Part shown: piece after piece, positions 44,399 through 52,468 of the stretch
Position numbering within the stretch: position 1 is the first letter of the stretch
Layout: every line of letters starts with the position of its first letter
Source: a virus
DNA: 64,000 nucleotides
Strand: one strand, 5' to 3'
Virus record (IMG/VR): IMGVR_UViG_3300008117_008509
Span: 1-64,000 of that record
The notes under the pieces: generated by a model
Told to the model about the DNA's origin: nothing
Databases searched by the model: none
Seen by the model: the letters and a program-made list of their open reading frames with translations, nothing else
Made by a program: the position numbers and the translations under genes

Positions 44399-44764
44399 AT
44401 GTATTTAAATAATAAAGATCTATACGTAGAAATTATCGTATCAAAAGCACAAGGCAAACTTACCAGAAACGCCGAAAAAATGTTAGAACTCCTAGCCAAA
44501 AAAACAATAAAAAAAATGAGATACTGGTCAAATGATGACAAATTAGACTGTTATCAATCTGGACTTTTAGATATGTTCCAAAACTGGTACAATTTTAATG
44601 AAGACAAATCAGTTAACGCATTTGCTTACTTCACCGAAGTATTTAAAAGAGGAATAGCCAAAGGATTTAATGAAATCTATAAAAAGAAAGGTGATAACGA
44701 AAATCAGATTAAATTAATATCAATTGAAGGAAGTAACGATGGACAAGGTCTTCACTCAATCTAA
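44399..44764 (+). CDS. Late-transcription sigma factor (T4 gp55-like)
   Basis: A 121-residue protein (T4 gp55 has 185). The C-terminal two thirds read WSNDDKLDCYQSGLLDMFQ...YNF...KSVNAFAYFTEVFKRGI, the region-2-like core of gp55 and other group-4 sigma factors (DAxQxGxLxxxxxxxxFDxxKxxNxFAYFTxxxxxxI), which contacts the core polymerase and the late -10 element. No region 4 is present, as in T4, where the sliding-clamp co-activator takes its place. It is the natural reader of the TTAATATATA element found throughout the window. Confidence 0.75.
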   Translation: MYLNNKDLYVEIIVSKAQGKLTRNAEKMLELLAKKTIKKMRYWSNDDKLDCYQSGLLDMFQNWYNFNEDKSVNAFAYFTEVFKRGIAKGFNEIYKKKGDNENQIKLISIEGSNDGQGLHSI

Positions 44765-44783
44765 ATAGAATATAAGTCATTAA

Positions 44784-44812
44784 AAAACCCACTTAAAAGT
44801 GGGTTTTTGTTT
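44784..44812. terminator. Bidirectional rho-independent terminator
   Basis: AAAACCCACTT-AA-AAGTGGGTTTTTG hairpin flanked by A and T tracts, between the convergent sigma-factor and glutamine synthetase genes. Confidence 0.87.
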
Positions 44813-44813
44813 T

Positions 44814-45875
44814 TTACGAATAAACTGTTTCTAACATTTTAGCAGATACCAAATAAGGATCACAATTTGAAGATGGTCTTCTATCTTCAAAATATCCTCG
44901 TCCATCCACAAGTGATTGAGCCGGAATTCTAATAGATGTATCTCTAGTGCTATACCCATAGCTAAATTCATGAATTCCCGATGTCTCATGCTCACCGGTC
45001 AATCTTTGTTCGTTATGCAAACCATAAACTTCAATATGTTCCATATGAGATGATTCAAGTTTTGGCATTGTTTCTTTAATCAATTCAATACCACCATCTT
45101 CTCTCATTTCTTTAGAAGAGAAATTAACGTGACACCCTGTTCCATTCCAGTCACCTTTGATAGGCTTTGGATGCAAAGAAACATTAACACTATGTTTTTC
45201 AGCAACTCTTTCTAAGATATATCTTGATATCCAAAGTTGATCAGAACCGTTGAGAGCCGTAACAGGACCAATTTGATATTCCCATTGTCCAAGTAGAACT
45301 TCGGCATTGATTCCCGAGATATCTAAACCAATCTCTAAACACATATCCATATGCTCCTCAACAATTTGACGACCAATTACTGTATCAGCCCCAATTCCAC
45401 AATAGTAGTCACCTTGTGCTCTTGGAGTTTTACCAACTTCAAATCCCAAAGGCAAACCAACACCCTCTCCAAAAGGCATACCCGGCTTATGAGTCAAAGT
45501 GTATTCTTGTTCCCAACCAAACCAAGGAGCATCATTCTTAATTAAAGAATTAAGATTTAAACCATCTACAATAGAAGCTAATTTTCTTCTATTGTTTGTT
45601 GGATGATTAGTTCCATCTGGACTCAAAACCTCACAAAATACTAATTTATTAGGATATTCTCTAAATGGATCTTTACAAACAAATACTGGTTTTAACAAAC
45701 AATCTGTGTTTTTACCTTTACCTGCCTCTGCTTGAAGAGTTGAACTACCATCAAAAGACCACATTGAGTAGTCCTCGGGATTCATAGTTTCTGCTTTATC
45801 AACTATTTTTGTTTTACTTCTGAGTTGCTGGGGCTCGGAACCATCTAACCAAATATACTCTAATTTAATTTTCAT
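44814..45875 (-). CDS. glnII: Glutamine synthetase, type II (GSII)
   Basis: A 353-residue enzyme, full length for GSII (about 350-370). Motifs in order: EYIWLDGS, WSFDGSSTLQAEA (about residues 40-52), FGWEQEYTL, NAEVLLGQWEYQIGP, PKPIKGDWNGTGCHVNFSS (ATP/ammonium site), RLTGEHETS, and the C-terminal RRPSSNCDPY. All expected metal-binding Glu and His residues appear present. It would make glutamine from glutamate, ammonia and ATP, feeding nucleotide synthesis, so it is an auxiliary metabolic gene. It is a single-gene unit closed by the bidirectional hairpin. Confidence 0.95.
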   Translation of the reverse strand: MKIKLEYIWLDGSEPQQLRSKTKIVDKAETMNPEDYSMWSFDGSSTLQAEAGKGKNTDCLLKPVFVCKDPFREYPNKLVFCEVLSPDGTNHPTNNRRKLASIVDGLNLNSLIKNDAPWFGWEQEYTLTHKPGMPFGEGVGLPLGFEVGKTPRAQGDYYCGIGADTVIGRQIVEEHMDMCLEIGLDISGINAEVLLGQWEYQIGPVTALNGSDQLWISRYILERVAEKHSVNVSLHPKPIKGDWNGTGCHVNFSSKEMREDGGIELIKETMPKLESSHMEHIEVYGLHNEQRLTGEHETSGIHEFSYGYSTRDTSIRIPAQSLVDGRGYFEDRRPSSNCDPYLVSAKMLETVYS

Positions 45876-45943
45876 AAAAGTGTTTTTTTTTATTTTATTA
45901 AATTTTAAAACAAAGTTTAGATAAATAAATATACTTTTGTAAT

Positions 45944-46234
45944 ATGAGATTAGCTATTATACAAATTTGGGAAGAGTCGTTTAGTGATAACTCAATATCA
46001 CCCGATGGATGCACTTTACATATTGATAAAGAATATAGAAATAGATATGTTGAAAATTTTTATAACAACAGAACAGAAGAAGTACCAGATACTTACGAAA
46101 GGATAGTAGGTAGAGAATCATTTGTTAAAATATCAGAAGAATTATGGGATATACTCTCAATAAACAAAAATATAAGAATAACAGAAGTTGAATTCAATAA
46201 CCTAATTGGTTTTAAAAAAATAAAACAAGCATGA
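45944..46234 (+). CDS. Hypothetical protein
   Basis: A 96-residue protein beginning MRLAIIQIWEESFSDNS and rich in Tyr/Arg (EYRNRYVENFYNNR). No family recognised. Divergent from glutamine synthetase, with 68 bases between; TACTTTTG just upstream resembles a host -10 box but no TTG lies at the right distance. The next gene starts inside its end (ATGA). Confidence 0.55.
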   Translation: MRLAIIQIWEESFSDNSISPDGCTLHIDKEYRNRYVENFYNNRTEEVPDTYERIVGRESFVKISEELWDILSINKNIRITEVEFNNLIGFKKIKQA

Positions 46235-46584
46235 TATCTTACTTATCACTTATTCCTCTCTTTATTTGGATGAATCTTTTTTATCTTTCCAATATTACTA
46301 AAATTGATATTAGGTTTCATCAAATAGATTTGTCAAAAAGTAATAAGACTTTAATTTTATTTTATATTACTAAAATTTTATACTGGATGTGGATAATTTT
46401 TGGAATTTATTTGAAATTATACACCCCAGTGTTGATACTTATCTCACTGACTATAGTAAAGTTTTTGTCATATCGTTTTTCAACTAAATTATACAAAATA
46501 TCTAACTTAATAACACCTATAATCTCAATAGTGTTAATGACTTTGATAGTTTTAACTTATTTTTTAAACATTAAACTTTTTTAA
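46231..46584 (+). CDS. Small multi-span membrane protein
   Basis: A 117-residue protein with four hydrophobic segments (residues about 3-21, 36-57, 62-80 and 93-114), separated by short Lys/Arg-bearing loops. No family recognised. Its size and topology would suit a holin, superinfection-exclusion protein or membrane effector; none is supported further. It overlaps the gp4-like gene by 21 bases, tail to tail. Confidence 0.55.
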   Translation: MISYLSLIPLFIWMNLFYLSNITKIDIRFHQIDLSKSNKTLILFYITKILYWMWIIFGIYLKLYTPVLILISLTIVKFLSYRFSTKLYKISNLITPIISIVLMTLIVLTYFLNIKLF

Positions 46585-47091
46585 GTGATCTTCAGTTATT
46601 ATAATAAATTCATATCCCTTCTTATTACAATATGATATCATAGTTTCCCACTTATTCTTATTCTTATAAGCCATTTTTAAATCGTATTCAAAGTTTTTTA
46701 ACTTTTTTGCACCAGACTGAGGAACAACTAACCGACCTTCATTTAAGTCTTGAACCATTTTATACTCTTTCATTGGCTTAACTTCAACCACTACTTGTTT
46801 TAAAGATCCATCTTCCAGTCTCATTTCATAGTAAAAATCAGGATAGTAACAATGCTCTTTAATTTTTGTATCTCCGTTTTCAAAATGGGTCATTTGATAA
46901 GGTATTCTCATACATTCAGCCCCCCACTTTGTAATTTTAGTATTGTGGTCTAACCAAGTCATTATCTTCTTTTCCCAAGAACTTCTAAAATAGACACCAC
47001 CATAAGTATTTAACTTTATGACTTTATCTTTAAACTTAGGTATATAATTACCCTGATTATAGTTCTTATTACTTGGTTTAGAATTTAACAT
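46564..47091 (-). CDS. Head completion protein (T4 gp4-like, TnsA/nuclease fold)
   Basis: A 175-residue protein (T4 gp4 has 150). YFRSSWEKKIMTWLDHNTKI, then HCYYPDFYYEM, then KQVVVEVKPMKE: the E ... PD ... ExK pattern of a restriction-endonuclease-like active site, as in gp4 and TnsA. In T4, gp4 with gp13 and gp14 completes the packaged head. Preceded by a TATATAAAA box. Confidence 0.78.
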   Translation of the reverse strand: MLNSKPSNKNYNQGNYIPKFKDKVIKLNTYGGVYFRSSWEKKIMTWLDHNTKITKWGAECMRIPYQMTHFENGDTKIKEHCYYPDFYYEMRLEDGSLKQVVVEVKPMKEYKMVQDLNEGRLVVPQSGAKKLKNFEYDLKMAYKNKNKWETMISYCNKKGYEFIIITEDHLKKFNV

Positions 47092-47139
47092 AAATAAAGG
47101 ATTCTATTTATTTTATATATAAAATAAACTTTAAACCCT

Positions 47140-47853
47140 ATGGGAGAACTATATGAAAGACTAAAACTAAATAAGTTTGTAAAAAGCAATGACGTTCCAA
47201 GTTTTTTTAAGCAAAATTCTCTCGACTTCTATCAAAGATATTTAAAGTCAGATGATTATGTCAAATCAACTCCTGTCACAAATATTATAAAAGGTCAATT
47301 TTATTTTTTTCACTATAAAGATGACTCTAACTGGGTCAAATGGTCTCCTGTTTTTGTAGTTGATGTAAAAGTTTATAGTAATAAAATTATTTTACTATGT
47401 GTAAATTTTAATTTTCTACCTTTAGAGGTAAGAGTGGCTATTTTTGATAAGTATCTTACAGAAGCTGATTTTGAAAAGTGTGAAAGACTAAAAGGCAGAC
47501 ACTTTATAAAAGTTAAATTTGAGCCAATGTATAATGAGTTAAAAAGATTGAAACTAGAGTATTGTTTAATGGAATATAATGCTATTCAAATTGCTCAAGC
47601 ACACAGAATTCATTTTACATTACTACCCGAATTTCTTTATTCTCAACATCCAAAGAATAAATATGACCCTAAAAAACTTATTCAAATTTGGAAAAAGAAA
47701 GCAGAAACTTCTGTAGAAAGAGACTCTGAAATGTCACAACTAGCTATTGATGATCTATATAACTTTGATAAGGATTTTACAACAAAATTTAAAGTTTTAG
47801 AAGGACACATCAAAAGGATTAGAGCAAGTGCTCAAAAATATGGAAAAGGCTAA
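47140..47853 (+). CDS. T4-like conserved structural protein (tentative)
   Basis: A 237-residue protein with a beta core GQFYFFHYKDDSNWVKWSPV and ILLCVNFNFLPLEVRVAIFD. This is the pattern (...YYDxFPLVLPI...GxNFHYLPxxxRxxLLD) of a conserved virion protein in T4-like cyanophages. A Lys/Arg-rich C-terminal tail could touch DNA. It ends 4 bases inside the minus-strand gene at 47850. Role unknown. Confidence 0.45.
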   Translation: MGELYERLKLNKFVKSNDVPSFFKQNSLDFYQRYLKSDDYVKSTPVTNIIKGQFYFFHYKDDSNWVKWSPVFVVDVKVYSNKIILLCVNFNFLPLEVRVAIFDKYLTEADFEKCERLKGRHFIKVKFEPMYNELKRLKLEYCLMEYNAIQIAQAHRIHFTLLPEFLYSQHPKNKYDPKKLIQIWKKKAETSVERDSEMSQLAIDDLYNFDKDFTTKFKVLEGHIKRIRASAQKYGKG

Positions 47854-48182
47854 TCTAATAGATTGTCAATATTAAAGTCTCTATAAACTTGTTTTGTTAT
47901 ATCACCTAAACCAGTATCAAGTAATTTATCAAAATTTGAATCTGTTGAGTCAATCTCATAATCTTTAAGTGTTTCTAAATTTTTATTATACCACATATAA
48001 AAGAAATCACATGCAGTCTCAACTATATCTTCATAAGAAGGTTCCGAAACTGAATCATAAGCACAAAATAAAATTCTAACATCTAATGGCTGTTCAGTGT
48101 CATAGATAATATCAATTGATTTATTCCAATTTAAGTTTATAGTAAATCCTAATTTTTCAATTCTATCTAAATGATCAAACAT
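47850..48182 (-). CDS. Small acidic hypothetical protein
   Basis: A 110-residue acidic protein (high Asp/Glu, few Lys). No family recognised. It overlaps the preceding minus-strand gene by 8 bases and belongs to the run 49346-47850 headed by the DNA methylase. Small acidic proteins next to phage DNA-modifying enzymes are sometimes DNA mimics; nothing here proves that. Confidence 0.55.
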   Translation of the reverse strand: MFDHLDRIEKLGFTINLNWNKSIDIIYDTEQPLDVRILFCAYDSVSEPSYEDIVETACDFFYMWYNKNLETLKDYEIDSTDSNFDKLLDTGLGDITKQVYRDFNIDNLLD

Positions 48183-48405
48183 TTTTTAATATTTTACTAA
48201 GTTTATTCTCTCTTTTATCTTCTATTTCAATTGGTTCTACTATTATCTCACCGTTTGATATTCTAATTTCCCATTTGTTACCAGTGACATCATCAAGTAG
48301 AGCTAATTTTTTTATAACACAATAACCATCTGGTTCTATTCTAAGAACAGAATCACCAGTTGAACTATTCACATTAAATATATTAGGTTGAAGTTTAACA
48401 GTCAT
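48175..48405 (-). CDS. Small beta-rich hypothetical protein (tail-fibre-tip-like module)
   Basis: A 76-residue protein: NSSTGDSVLRIEPDGYCVIKKLALLDDVTGNKWEIRISNGEIIVEP. Two halves of this pattern (DxxVLRIxPDGxV...DDxTGxxWxIRxxNGxIxxEP) are common short modules in phage structural proteins. It overlaps the methylase stop by 1 base and the next gene by 8, so it is translationally coupled on both sides. Confidence 0.5.
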   Translation of the reverse strand: MTVKLQPNIFNVNSSTGDSVLRIEPDGYCVIKKLALLDDVTGNKWEIRISNGEIIVEPIEIEDKRENKLSKILKNV

Positions 48406-49346
48406 TATAGTTTAATACCGGTTTTGGGATCGTAATTCATAATTAACAACTCAATACCTTTAGCTTGTTCGGATTTTAAATCAGAGTTGTTTCCACCTTG
48501 AGCCGAACTTCTAAATACTTCTTTCTCTGTCCAAACGTATTTATCTTTAGGTAATAACTCTTCTAAAAGAGGAAAATAATAATAAGAAAGTGACCAACGA
48601 CACTTAGTCTTTTTGATTAACTCCAATAGTCTTCTATGAGAAGCTGGTCCAAACATTCCTTCTTTGTCAGCACCATACCAAAACAATCTTTTAGCGTCAT
48701 CTTCACCATTTTCATCTGGTCTGAAGTATGGTGGATCCAAATAAAGATAAGTATCTTCTGAATCATATTTTGTAATAAGTTCTTCAAAATCAATATTTAA
48801 GAAATCAGTAATTGATTGTAATTTAGGAGTATATTTATTTTTTTTCAATTTATCAATAAGAACTTCTAATTTCAAACGGTCTTTATCTTTTTTATAACCA
48901 TTGAAACCAGCACCTCGAGGATAAACAGAGTTATGAGCAGAAGTGATAAGAAAAGCATAAATAGCGGCTTTCTCAAAATCACCAATTTCAAAATTCATAT
49001 CATCTAAGAAATCATTTTTTTGATATTCTTTATAAATCTTTTTATAGAAATCCCATTTCTTTAATGGATCTGTTTCTTCTGTGAAAAGAAGAGTATTTTT
49101 TAAATTCTCTAAATAAGGTAGGAACTCCTCAGGTTGTGATGAACACTTGTATAAGTTCACCTGATGACGATTTTTATCATTATAGACAACTACATCGAAT
49201 TTAAGTTGATCGTCATCCATATACGTTCCCATTGAACCAGAAAAAGGTTCTAAATACGTTTTAATTCCAGTTTTTGGGATTTTTGTATTGATTAATTCTT
49301 GAAATGCTGAGGAACTCTTACCTCCGAAATAACTTATTACCGCCAT
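48405..49346 (-). CDS. DNA adenine-N6 methyltransferase, D12 (Dam) class
   Basis: A 313-residue enzyme. N-terminal YFGGKSSSAF (FxGGK, SAM-binding loop) with TYLEPFSGSMGT (motif I), and catalytic TYLYLDPPYFRP (DPPY, motif IV) at about residues 196-207. The class transfers a methyl group to N6 of adenine, often in GATC, and could protect phage DNA from host restriction. The last part (RSSAQGGNNSDLKSEQ) fits the family end. It follows the NADAR gene by 1 base. Confidence 0.88.
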   Translation of the reverse strand: MAVISYFGGKSSSAFQELINTKIPKTGIKTYLEPFSGSMGTYMDDDQLKFDVVVYNDKNRHQVNLYKCSSQPEEFLPYLENLKNTLLFTEETDPLKKWDFYKKIYKEYQKNDFLDDMNFEIGDFEKAAIYAFLITSAHNSVYPRGAGFNGYKKDKDRLKLEVLIDKLKKNKYTPKLQSITDFLNIDFEELITKYDSEDTYLYLDPPYFRPDENGEDDAKRLFWYGADKEGMFGPASHRRLLELIKKTKCRWSLSYYYFPLLEELLPKDKYVWTEKEVFRSSAQGGNNSDLKSEQAKGIELLIMNYDPKTGIKL

Positions 49347-49347
49347 T

Positions 49348-49866
49348 TTATTTATTTTGATTTTTAATTTGTTCTTCTAGTGAAGGTCTTTCATTTTGTT
49401 GTCTTAATTCTTCTCTAATCTTCATTAAAATTTTACCTAAATGATTTTCACCAATACTATTACATTTTGGACAAGAACACTGACCCCAAAAGACATCGTG
49501 CCAAAAGTTACCCTCTATAAGTTCTAATTTACCAGTATCCAATAACATCTCGCATAATTTAGGATCTTTGAATTTTTCACGAATTCCCCAATTCATAAAG
49601 TCTAATTTTTTTTCTTCCCAATCTTGTCTAACTTTTACTCGACTTCCTAATTTTTTTACATCACCAGCATCTGGTATTCTAGCAATTAACTCTCTAAAAT
49701 CAGGAGCAGTATAATAAACACCATCAATGAATTGCATTTGAGTAACTTTTAGAGCAACATAATAGTGTTCTACAGAAGGATATGTAATTCCTTTATGTTC
49801 AATTTTACAGGGATAAAAGTTTGAAAGGAAATAATAACGACCTCTAAAAGAATTGATATAACTCAT
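49348..49866 (-). CDS. NADAR-family N-glycosidase
   Basis: A 172-residue protein with the complete NADAR outline: FRGRYYFLSNFYPCKI, YPSVEHYYVALK (catalytic Glu), KLGSRVKVRQDWEEKK, KFKDPKLCEMLLDTGKLELIEG, and FWGQ...GENHLGKILMKIREEL. NADAR enzymes cleave N-glycosidic bonds of ADP-ribose derivatives; some remove ADP-ribose from guanine in DNA and act as antitoxins to DarT1-type toxins. A CSCPKC insertion between FWG and GEN is unusual and could bind zinc. Co-transcribed with the adenine methylase. Confidence 0.88.
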   Translation of the reverse strand: MSYINSFRGRYYFLSNFYPCKIEHKGITYPSVEHYYVALKVTQMQFIDGVYYTAPDFRELIARIPDAGDVKKLGSRVKVRQDWEEKKLDFMNWGIREKFKDPKLCEMLLDTGKLELIEGNFWHDVFWGQCSCPKCNSIGENHLGKILMKIREELRQQNERPSLEEQIKNQNK

Positions 49867-49886
49867 AATTCTTATATGTTATAAAT

Positions 49887-49914
49887 TAAAAAAGTCCACC
49901 TTAGGCGGACTTAA
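49887..49914 (-). terminator. Rho-independent terminator of the tmRNA gene
   Basis: On the minus strand AAGTCCGCC-TAA-GGTGGACTTTTTT (one G-U pair), starting about 8 bases after the tmRNA 3' end and followed by T6. It separates tmRNA from the NADAR operon. Confidence 0.85.
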
Positions 49915-49920
49915 TTTTAG

Positions 49921-50294
49921 TGGAGATGACCGGCTCTGCCTCCGGTGTCTTCCCTAGCTAACAATAATTATTCATTTACAGGCTTAGTGAAATTTTTCTA
50001 AACTCACAAAATATTTAGTTGAACTAACCCATCACTCTAACAATTCTGGTTTCACATTTTAAACTGTGTGATTCAGCTGGAGAATTTTTGCGATTAGCTT
50101 AAAAGCTTAAACTACTGCTAGCTCTTCTGCCTTAAGCATGTTGTTTTGTAACGCCGCTACTAAATCTTCACGGGATGCTACTTCATTTGTTTTGCCATTT
50201 ACGACTTTTGTTACCTAATTTATTAGTCGGTCATTTAACCACCCGACACCTGCATAACTACCACTACTCTATGAATCTATTCTATGACATCCCC
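49921..50294 (-). ncRNA. ssrA: Phage transfer-messenger RNA (tmRNA)
   Basis: This is the only long stretch without a protein gene (49867-50355). On the minus strand, 5' GGGGATG pairs with 3' CATCTCC to make a 7-bp acceptor stem with G3-U70, the AlaRS identity pair, then discriminator A73; CCA is not encoded. A 5' GTTATGCAGGTGTCGG block, a pseudoknot candidate (GTCGG/CCGAC with GTTA/TAAC), and the pre-resume sequence AAAAGTC-GTA match the tmRNA layout. UGCAGG pairs with CCUGUA from the 3' half (helix 2). The open frame from GTA has 31 codons, starting VNGKTNEVASRE and ending AEELAVV, then TAA. The D- and T-loops are unusual: ACCGG-AGGCAGAG-CCGGT has no TTCRA. A TACATTTG host-type -10 box lies at 50316-50323. 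Confidence 0.87.
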
Positions 50295-50355
50295 ATAGTC
50301 ATTGTAATTATTTTACAAATGTATATATAATATTTGAAAATAAGAAAAAGTTTAA

Positions 50356-50925
50356 TTAAAATGGCATATTATCATCTTCTAAACCTTCATCTAATGTAAA
50401 ACCAAACGAAAGTATTCCACCACCGGATTTCGATTGCCAAATGTCAAATTCAGCATCATATTGAGCTAATATATCTCTTTTAAGTTTGTTAGCTACTTCA
50501 AAAACTTTAATAATACTTCTAAGTGTCTCTTTTTTTGCCATATTAACTTCAATGACAATATCCTCATTTCTTTTTGCCGTAATCTGAACATTATCAACAC
50601 CCGAGTTTCTAAACATTTGACGAAGCAAATAAGTTAAATGTTGCACGTCATCATCATCATCATCATCATCTGATTCATATCCATAGTCATCATCTTCATC
50701 ATCGAATTTAGGATTTGATGATTTTCTCGAGTTATCACGCGTACTTTCATCGTCATACCAATCATCATAATCTCCATAATCTTTAGTAGAATCATCATCA
50801 TATCCATAATCATCTTCTGGCCAACGAGCTTCATTTTTCTTATTAGCAGAAAGTTCGTTATTAAGATGACTAAATTCGTCTTCTCTGATATTTTCTAAAT
50901 ATTTTATAAATGTTTTTATTTTCAT
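50356..50925 (-). CDS. Asp-rich protein with capsid-targeting-like N-terminus
   Basis: A 189-residue protein: leader MKIKTFIKYLENIREDEF (two possible cleavage sites, YLE and IRE), an acidic low-complexity middle of Asp/Tyr/Gly (YGYDDDS, DDEDDDYGYESDDDDDDDD; about residues 35-95), and a folded C-terminal domain with beta-alpha pattern (VDNVQITAKRNEDIVIEV). The polyacidic middle could bind cations or mimic DNA. Starts 1 base after the peptidase gene stop, so both are on one transcript. Confidence 0.6.
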   Translation of the reverse strand: MKIKTFIKYLENIREDEFSHLNNELSANKKNEARWPEDDYGYDDDSTKDYGDYDDWYDDESTRDNSRKSSNPKFDDEDDDYGYESDDDDDDDDVQHLTYLLRQMFRNSGVDNVQITAKRNEDIVIEVNMAKKETLRSIIKVFEVANKLKRDILAQYDAEFDIWQSKSGGGILSFGFTLDEGLEDDNMPF

Positions 50926-50926
50926 A

Positions 50927-52468
50927 TTACTTTAGCTCTATTTTAAAATATGTTTCATCAAAGATTCCTAAATCCTCTATTTTGTACTTGTTAAGTATTG
51001 TCTGTATTCTTATAAGTGAATCATAAATTTCACCCATATCAGTCTCTTCTAAATCTAAACTAACAAATATTCTATCATCTTTACCAATGACCTTTACATC
51101 AATCCCAAATACATTCTTTTTAATCTCGTTTATAAGATTCTTATGTTTTGCAAATAATTCTTCATTATAACCAACCTTTCTTTTAATCGGAAGTTTATTC
51201 CAATCAACTTTAACAGAAGCCTCTGCTAACTTAATGAGGTAAGTCATATTTTGCATTTCTGTTCCTCTGTGTTCGTTATAATAACCAACAGATATATTAG
51301 TACATTCAGCAATATCCTCCATTAGAGAAGCCGAATCAGTATAAACACCAGTTGTATCTAATGAAAGATTTAAACCGCTTTTGTTATATTCGTCACAAAG
51401 TGCTTGTCCAAACTCATTTGAACAACATTGTCTTCCCAACTGATGAGTAATCACAGATGTAGTTCTTCTTCTATCAAATGATACACAAGCTTTAACATCA
51501 GTAAGATATTCACATCTATCATATATTGAAGAGAGTGCATTTGAACCAATTCCACCTCTTTCCTCACCAATAAAGAAATAGTAAATTCCCGGCACATTGT
51601 TAGTCATCATATATAACATAACAGCAGTTCCTGCTTTATCATCGGCTCCTAAAATTGAAGATCCATCAGTGTAGATATGCTCATCACCAGATCCAGTTTT
51701 AATTAGTCTAAAAGAATATCCCTCTTCCGATACTCTACCATTTGCTTGAAAAAGTTTAGTAGTTTTTTGCTCTCTATCGGCGGTATCTAAGTGACAAGTA
51801 AACATTATTGTTGGTTTATCACTTCCTATTATTTTATAATAATTACCAACTTCGTCTCTTTTTAAGTCTTTTGGTAAAAACTGTAATACTTCTTTTTCAT
51901 GTCTACAATCATCAAAATGAGGATAAGTTTTAGTAGTCAAAGACAGAAAAGTTGCCTTAACATCCTTTGGATTATAAGTAAAAGAAGGCACTTGTATTCT
52001 TTGAGCGGAAGTCGTAGATTCATCTCCGATATTATCAGAAACCATATCATTGTATTGATAAATAAAAGACTTTATTTCATCTTCAGTAAGAAGACCAGGC
52101 CAATAATATCTAAAGAACTTACCAATCTTCATATCAAATTTTTTACCACCAATAGTTACCTCAAAACAATAAGCCTTATTTGAAATTGTAACATCTGTAA
52201 TTCCTAAACCATTTTGATACTTAGATCCAGGCTCACCCAACCAAAGCATTTCAAATGCAAGATAACTATCATTATCTTCCATTTTCTTAAGAACTTTTTC
52301 TAATTCACTAGAAATTTTAATTCTAGCACTCCTATCTACGTCTTTTGGTGCTTCTTTTTTGAAAACATCTTCTTTAGATTTATATGCACCAGTTGGTATA
52401 TTTCTATTTGGATCAGTTATAGACTGTGTTCCAGCCTCAAATATTTGATTAAATTTAAATAAATTCAT
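50927..52468 (-). CDS. M20/M28/M42-type zinc aminopeptidase-like protein with capsid-targeting-like N-terminus
   Basis: A 513-residue protein. Leader MNLFKFNQIFEAGTQS (IFE cleavage-type site), a polar region to about residue 190, then a co-catalytic metallopeptidase: TCHLDTAD (first His-x-Asp, about residue 224), ILGADDKAGTAVML (bridging Asp, about 273), YFFIGEERGGIGS (catalytic Glu-Glu, about 296), DTTGVYTDSASL, and a final GYYNEHRGTE (His). All metal ligands look present. Such enzymes trim peptides from the N-terminus. An extra 190-residue N-terminal part and C-terminal extension are unusual. Driven by a TTAATATATAC element. Confidence 0.8.
   Translation of the reverse strand: MNLFKFNQIFEAGTQSITDPNRNIPTGAYKSKEDVFKKEAPKDVDRSARIKISSELEKVLKKMEDNDSYLAFEMLWLGEPGSKYQNGLGITDVTISNKAYCFEVTIGGKKFDMKIGKFFRYYWPGLLTEDEIKSFIYQYNDMVSDNIGDESTTSAQRIQVPSFTYNPKDVKATFLSLTTKTYPHFDDCRHEKEVLQFLPKDLKRDEVGNYYKIIGSDKPTIMFTCHLDTADREQKTTKLFQANGRVSEEGYSFRLIKTGSGDEHIYTDGSSILGADDKAGTAVMLYMMTNNVPGIYYFFIGEERGGIGSNALSSIYDRCEYLTDVKACVSFDRRRTTSVITHQLGRQCCSNEFGQALCDEYNKSGLNLSLDTTGVYTDSASLMEDIAECTNISVGYYNEHRGTEMQNMTYLIKLAEASVKVDWNKLPIKRKVGYNEELFAKHKNLINEIKKNVFGIDVKVIGKDDRIFVSLDLEETDMGEIYDSLIRIQTILNKYKIEDLGIFDETYFKIELK

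Noticed and set aside
44814-45875. Glutamine synthetase as host DNA contamination
   Set aside because: It is flanked within about 50-70 bases by phage genes and shares the phage base composition, intergenic style and a shared bidirectional terminator.
45905-45943. Host-type promoter before the 96-residue gene (TACTTTTG)
   Set aside because: The -10-like box is present but there is no TTG about 19 bases upstream, and it lies only 5 bases before the start codon.
49867-50355. Possible tRNA genes or degraded coding sequence in the gene-free stretch
   Set aside because: Acceptor stem, G3-U70, resume codon, tag frame and terminator together fit one tmRNA; no separate tRNA cloverleaf was found.
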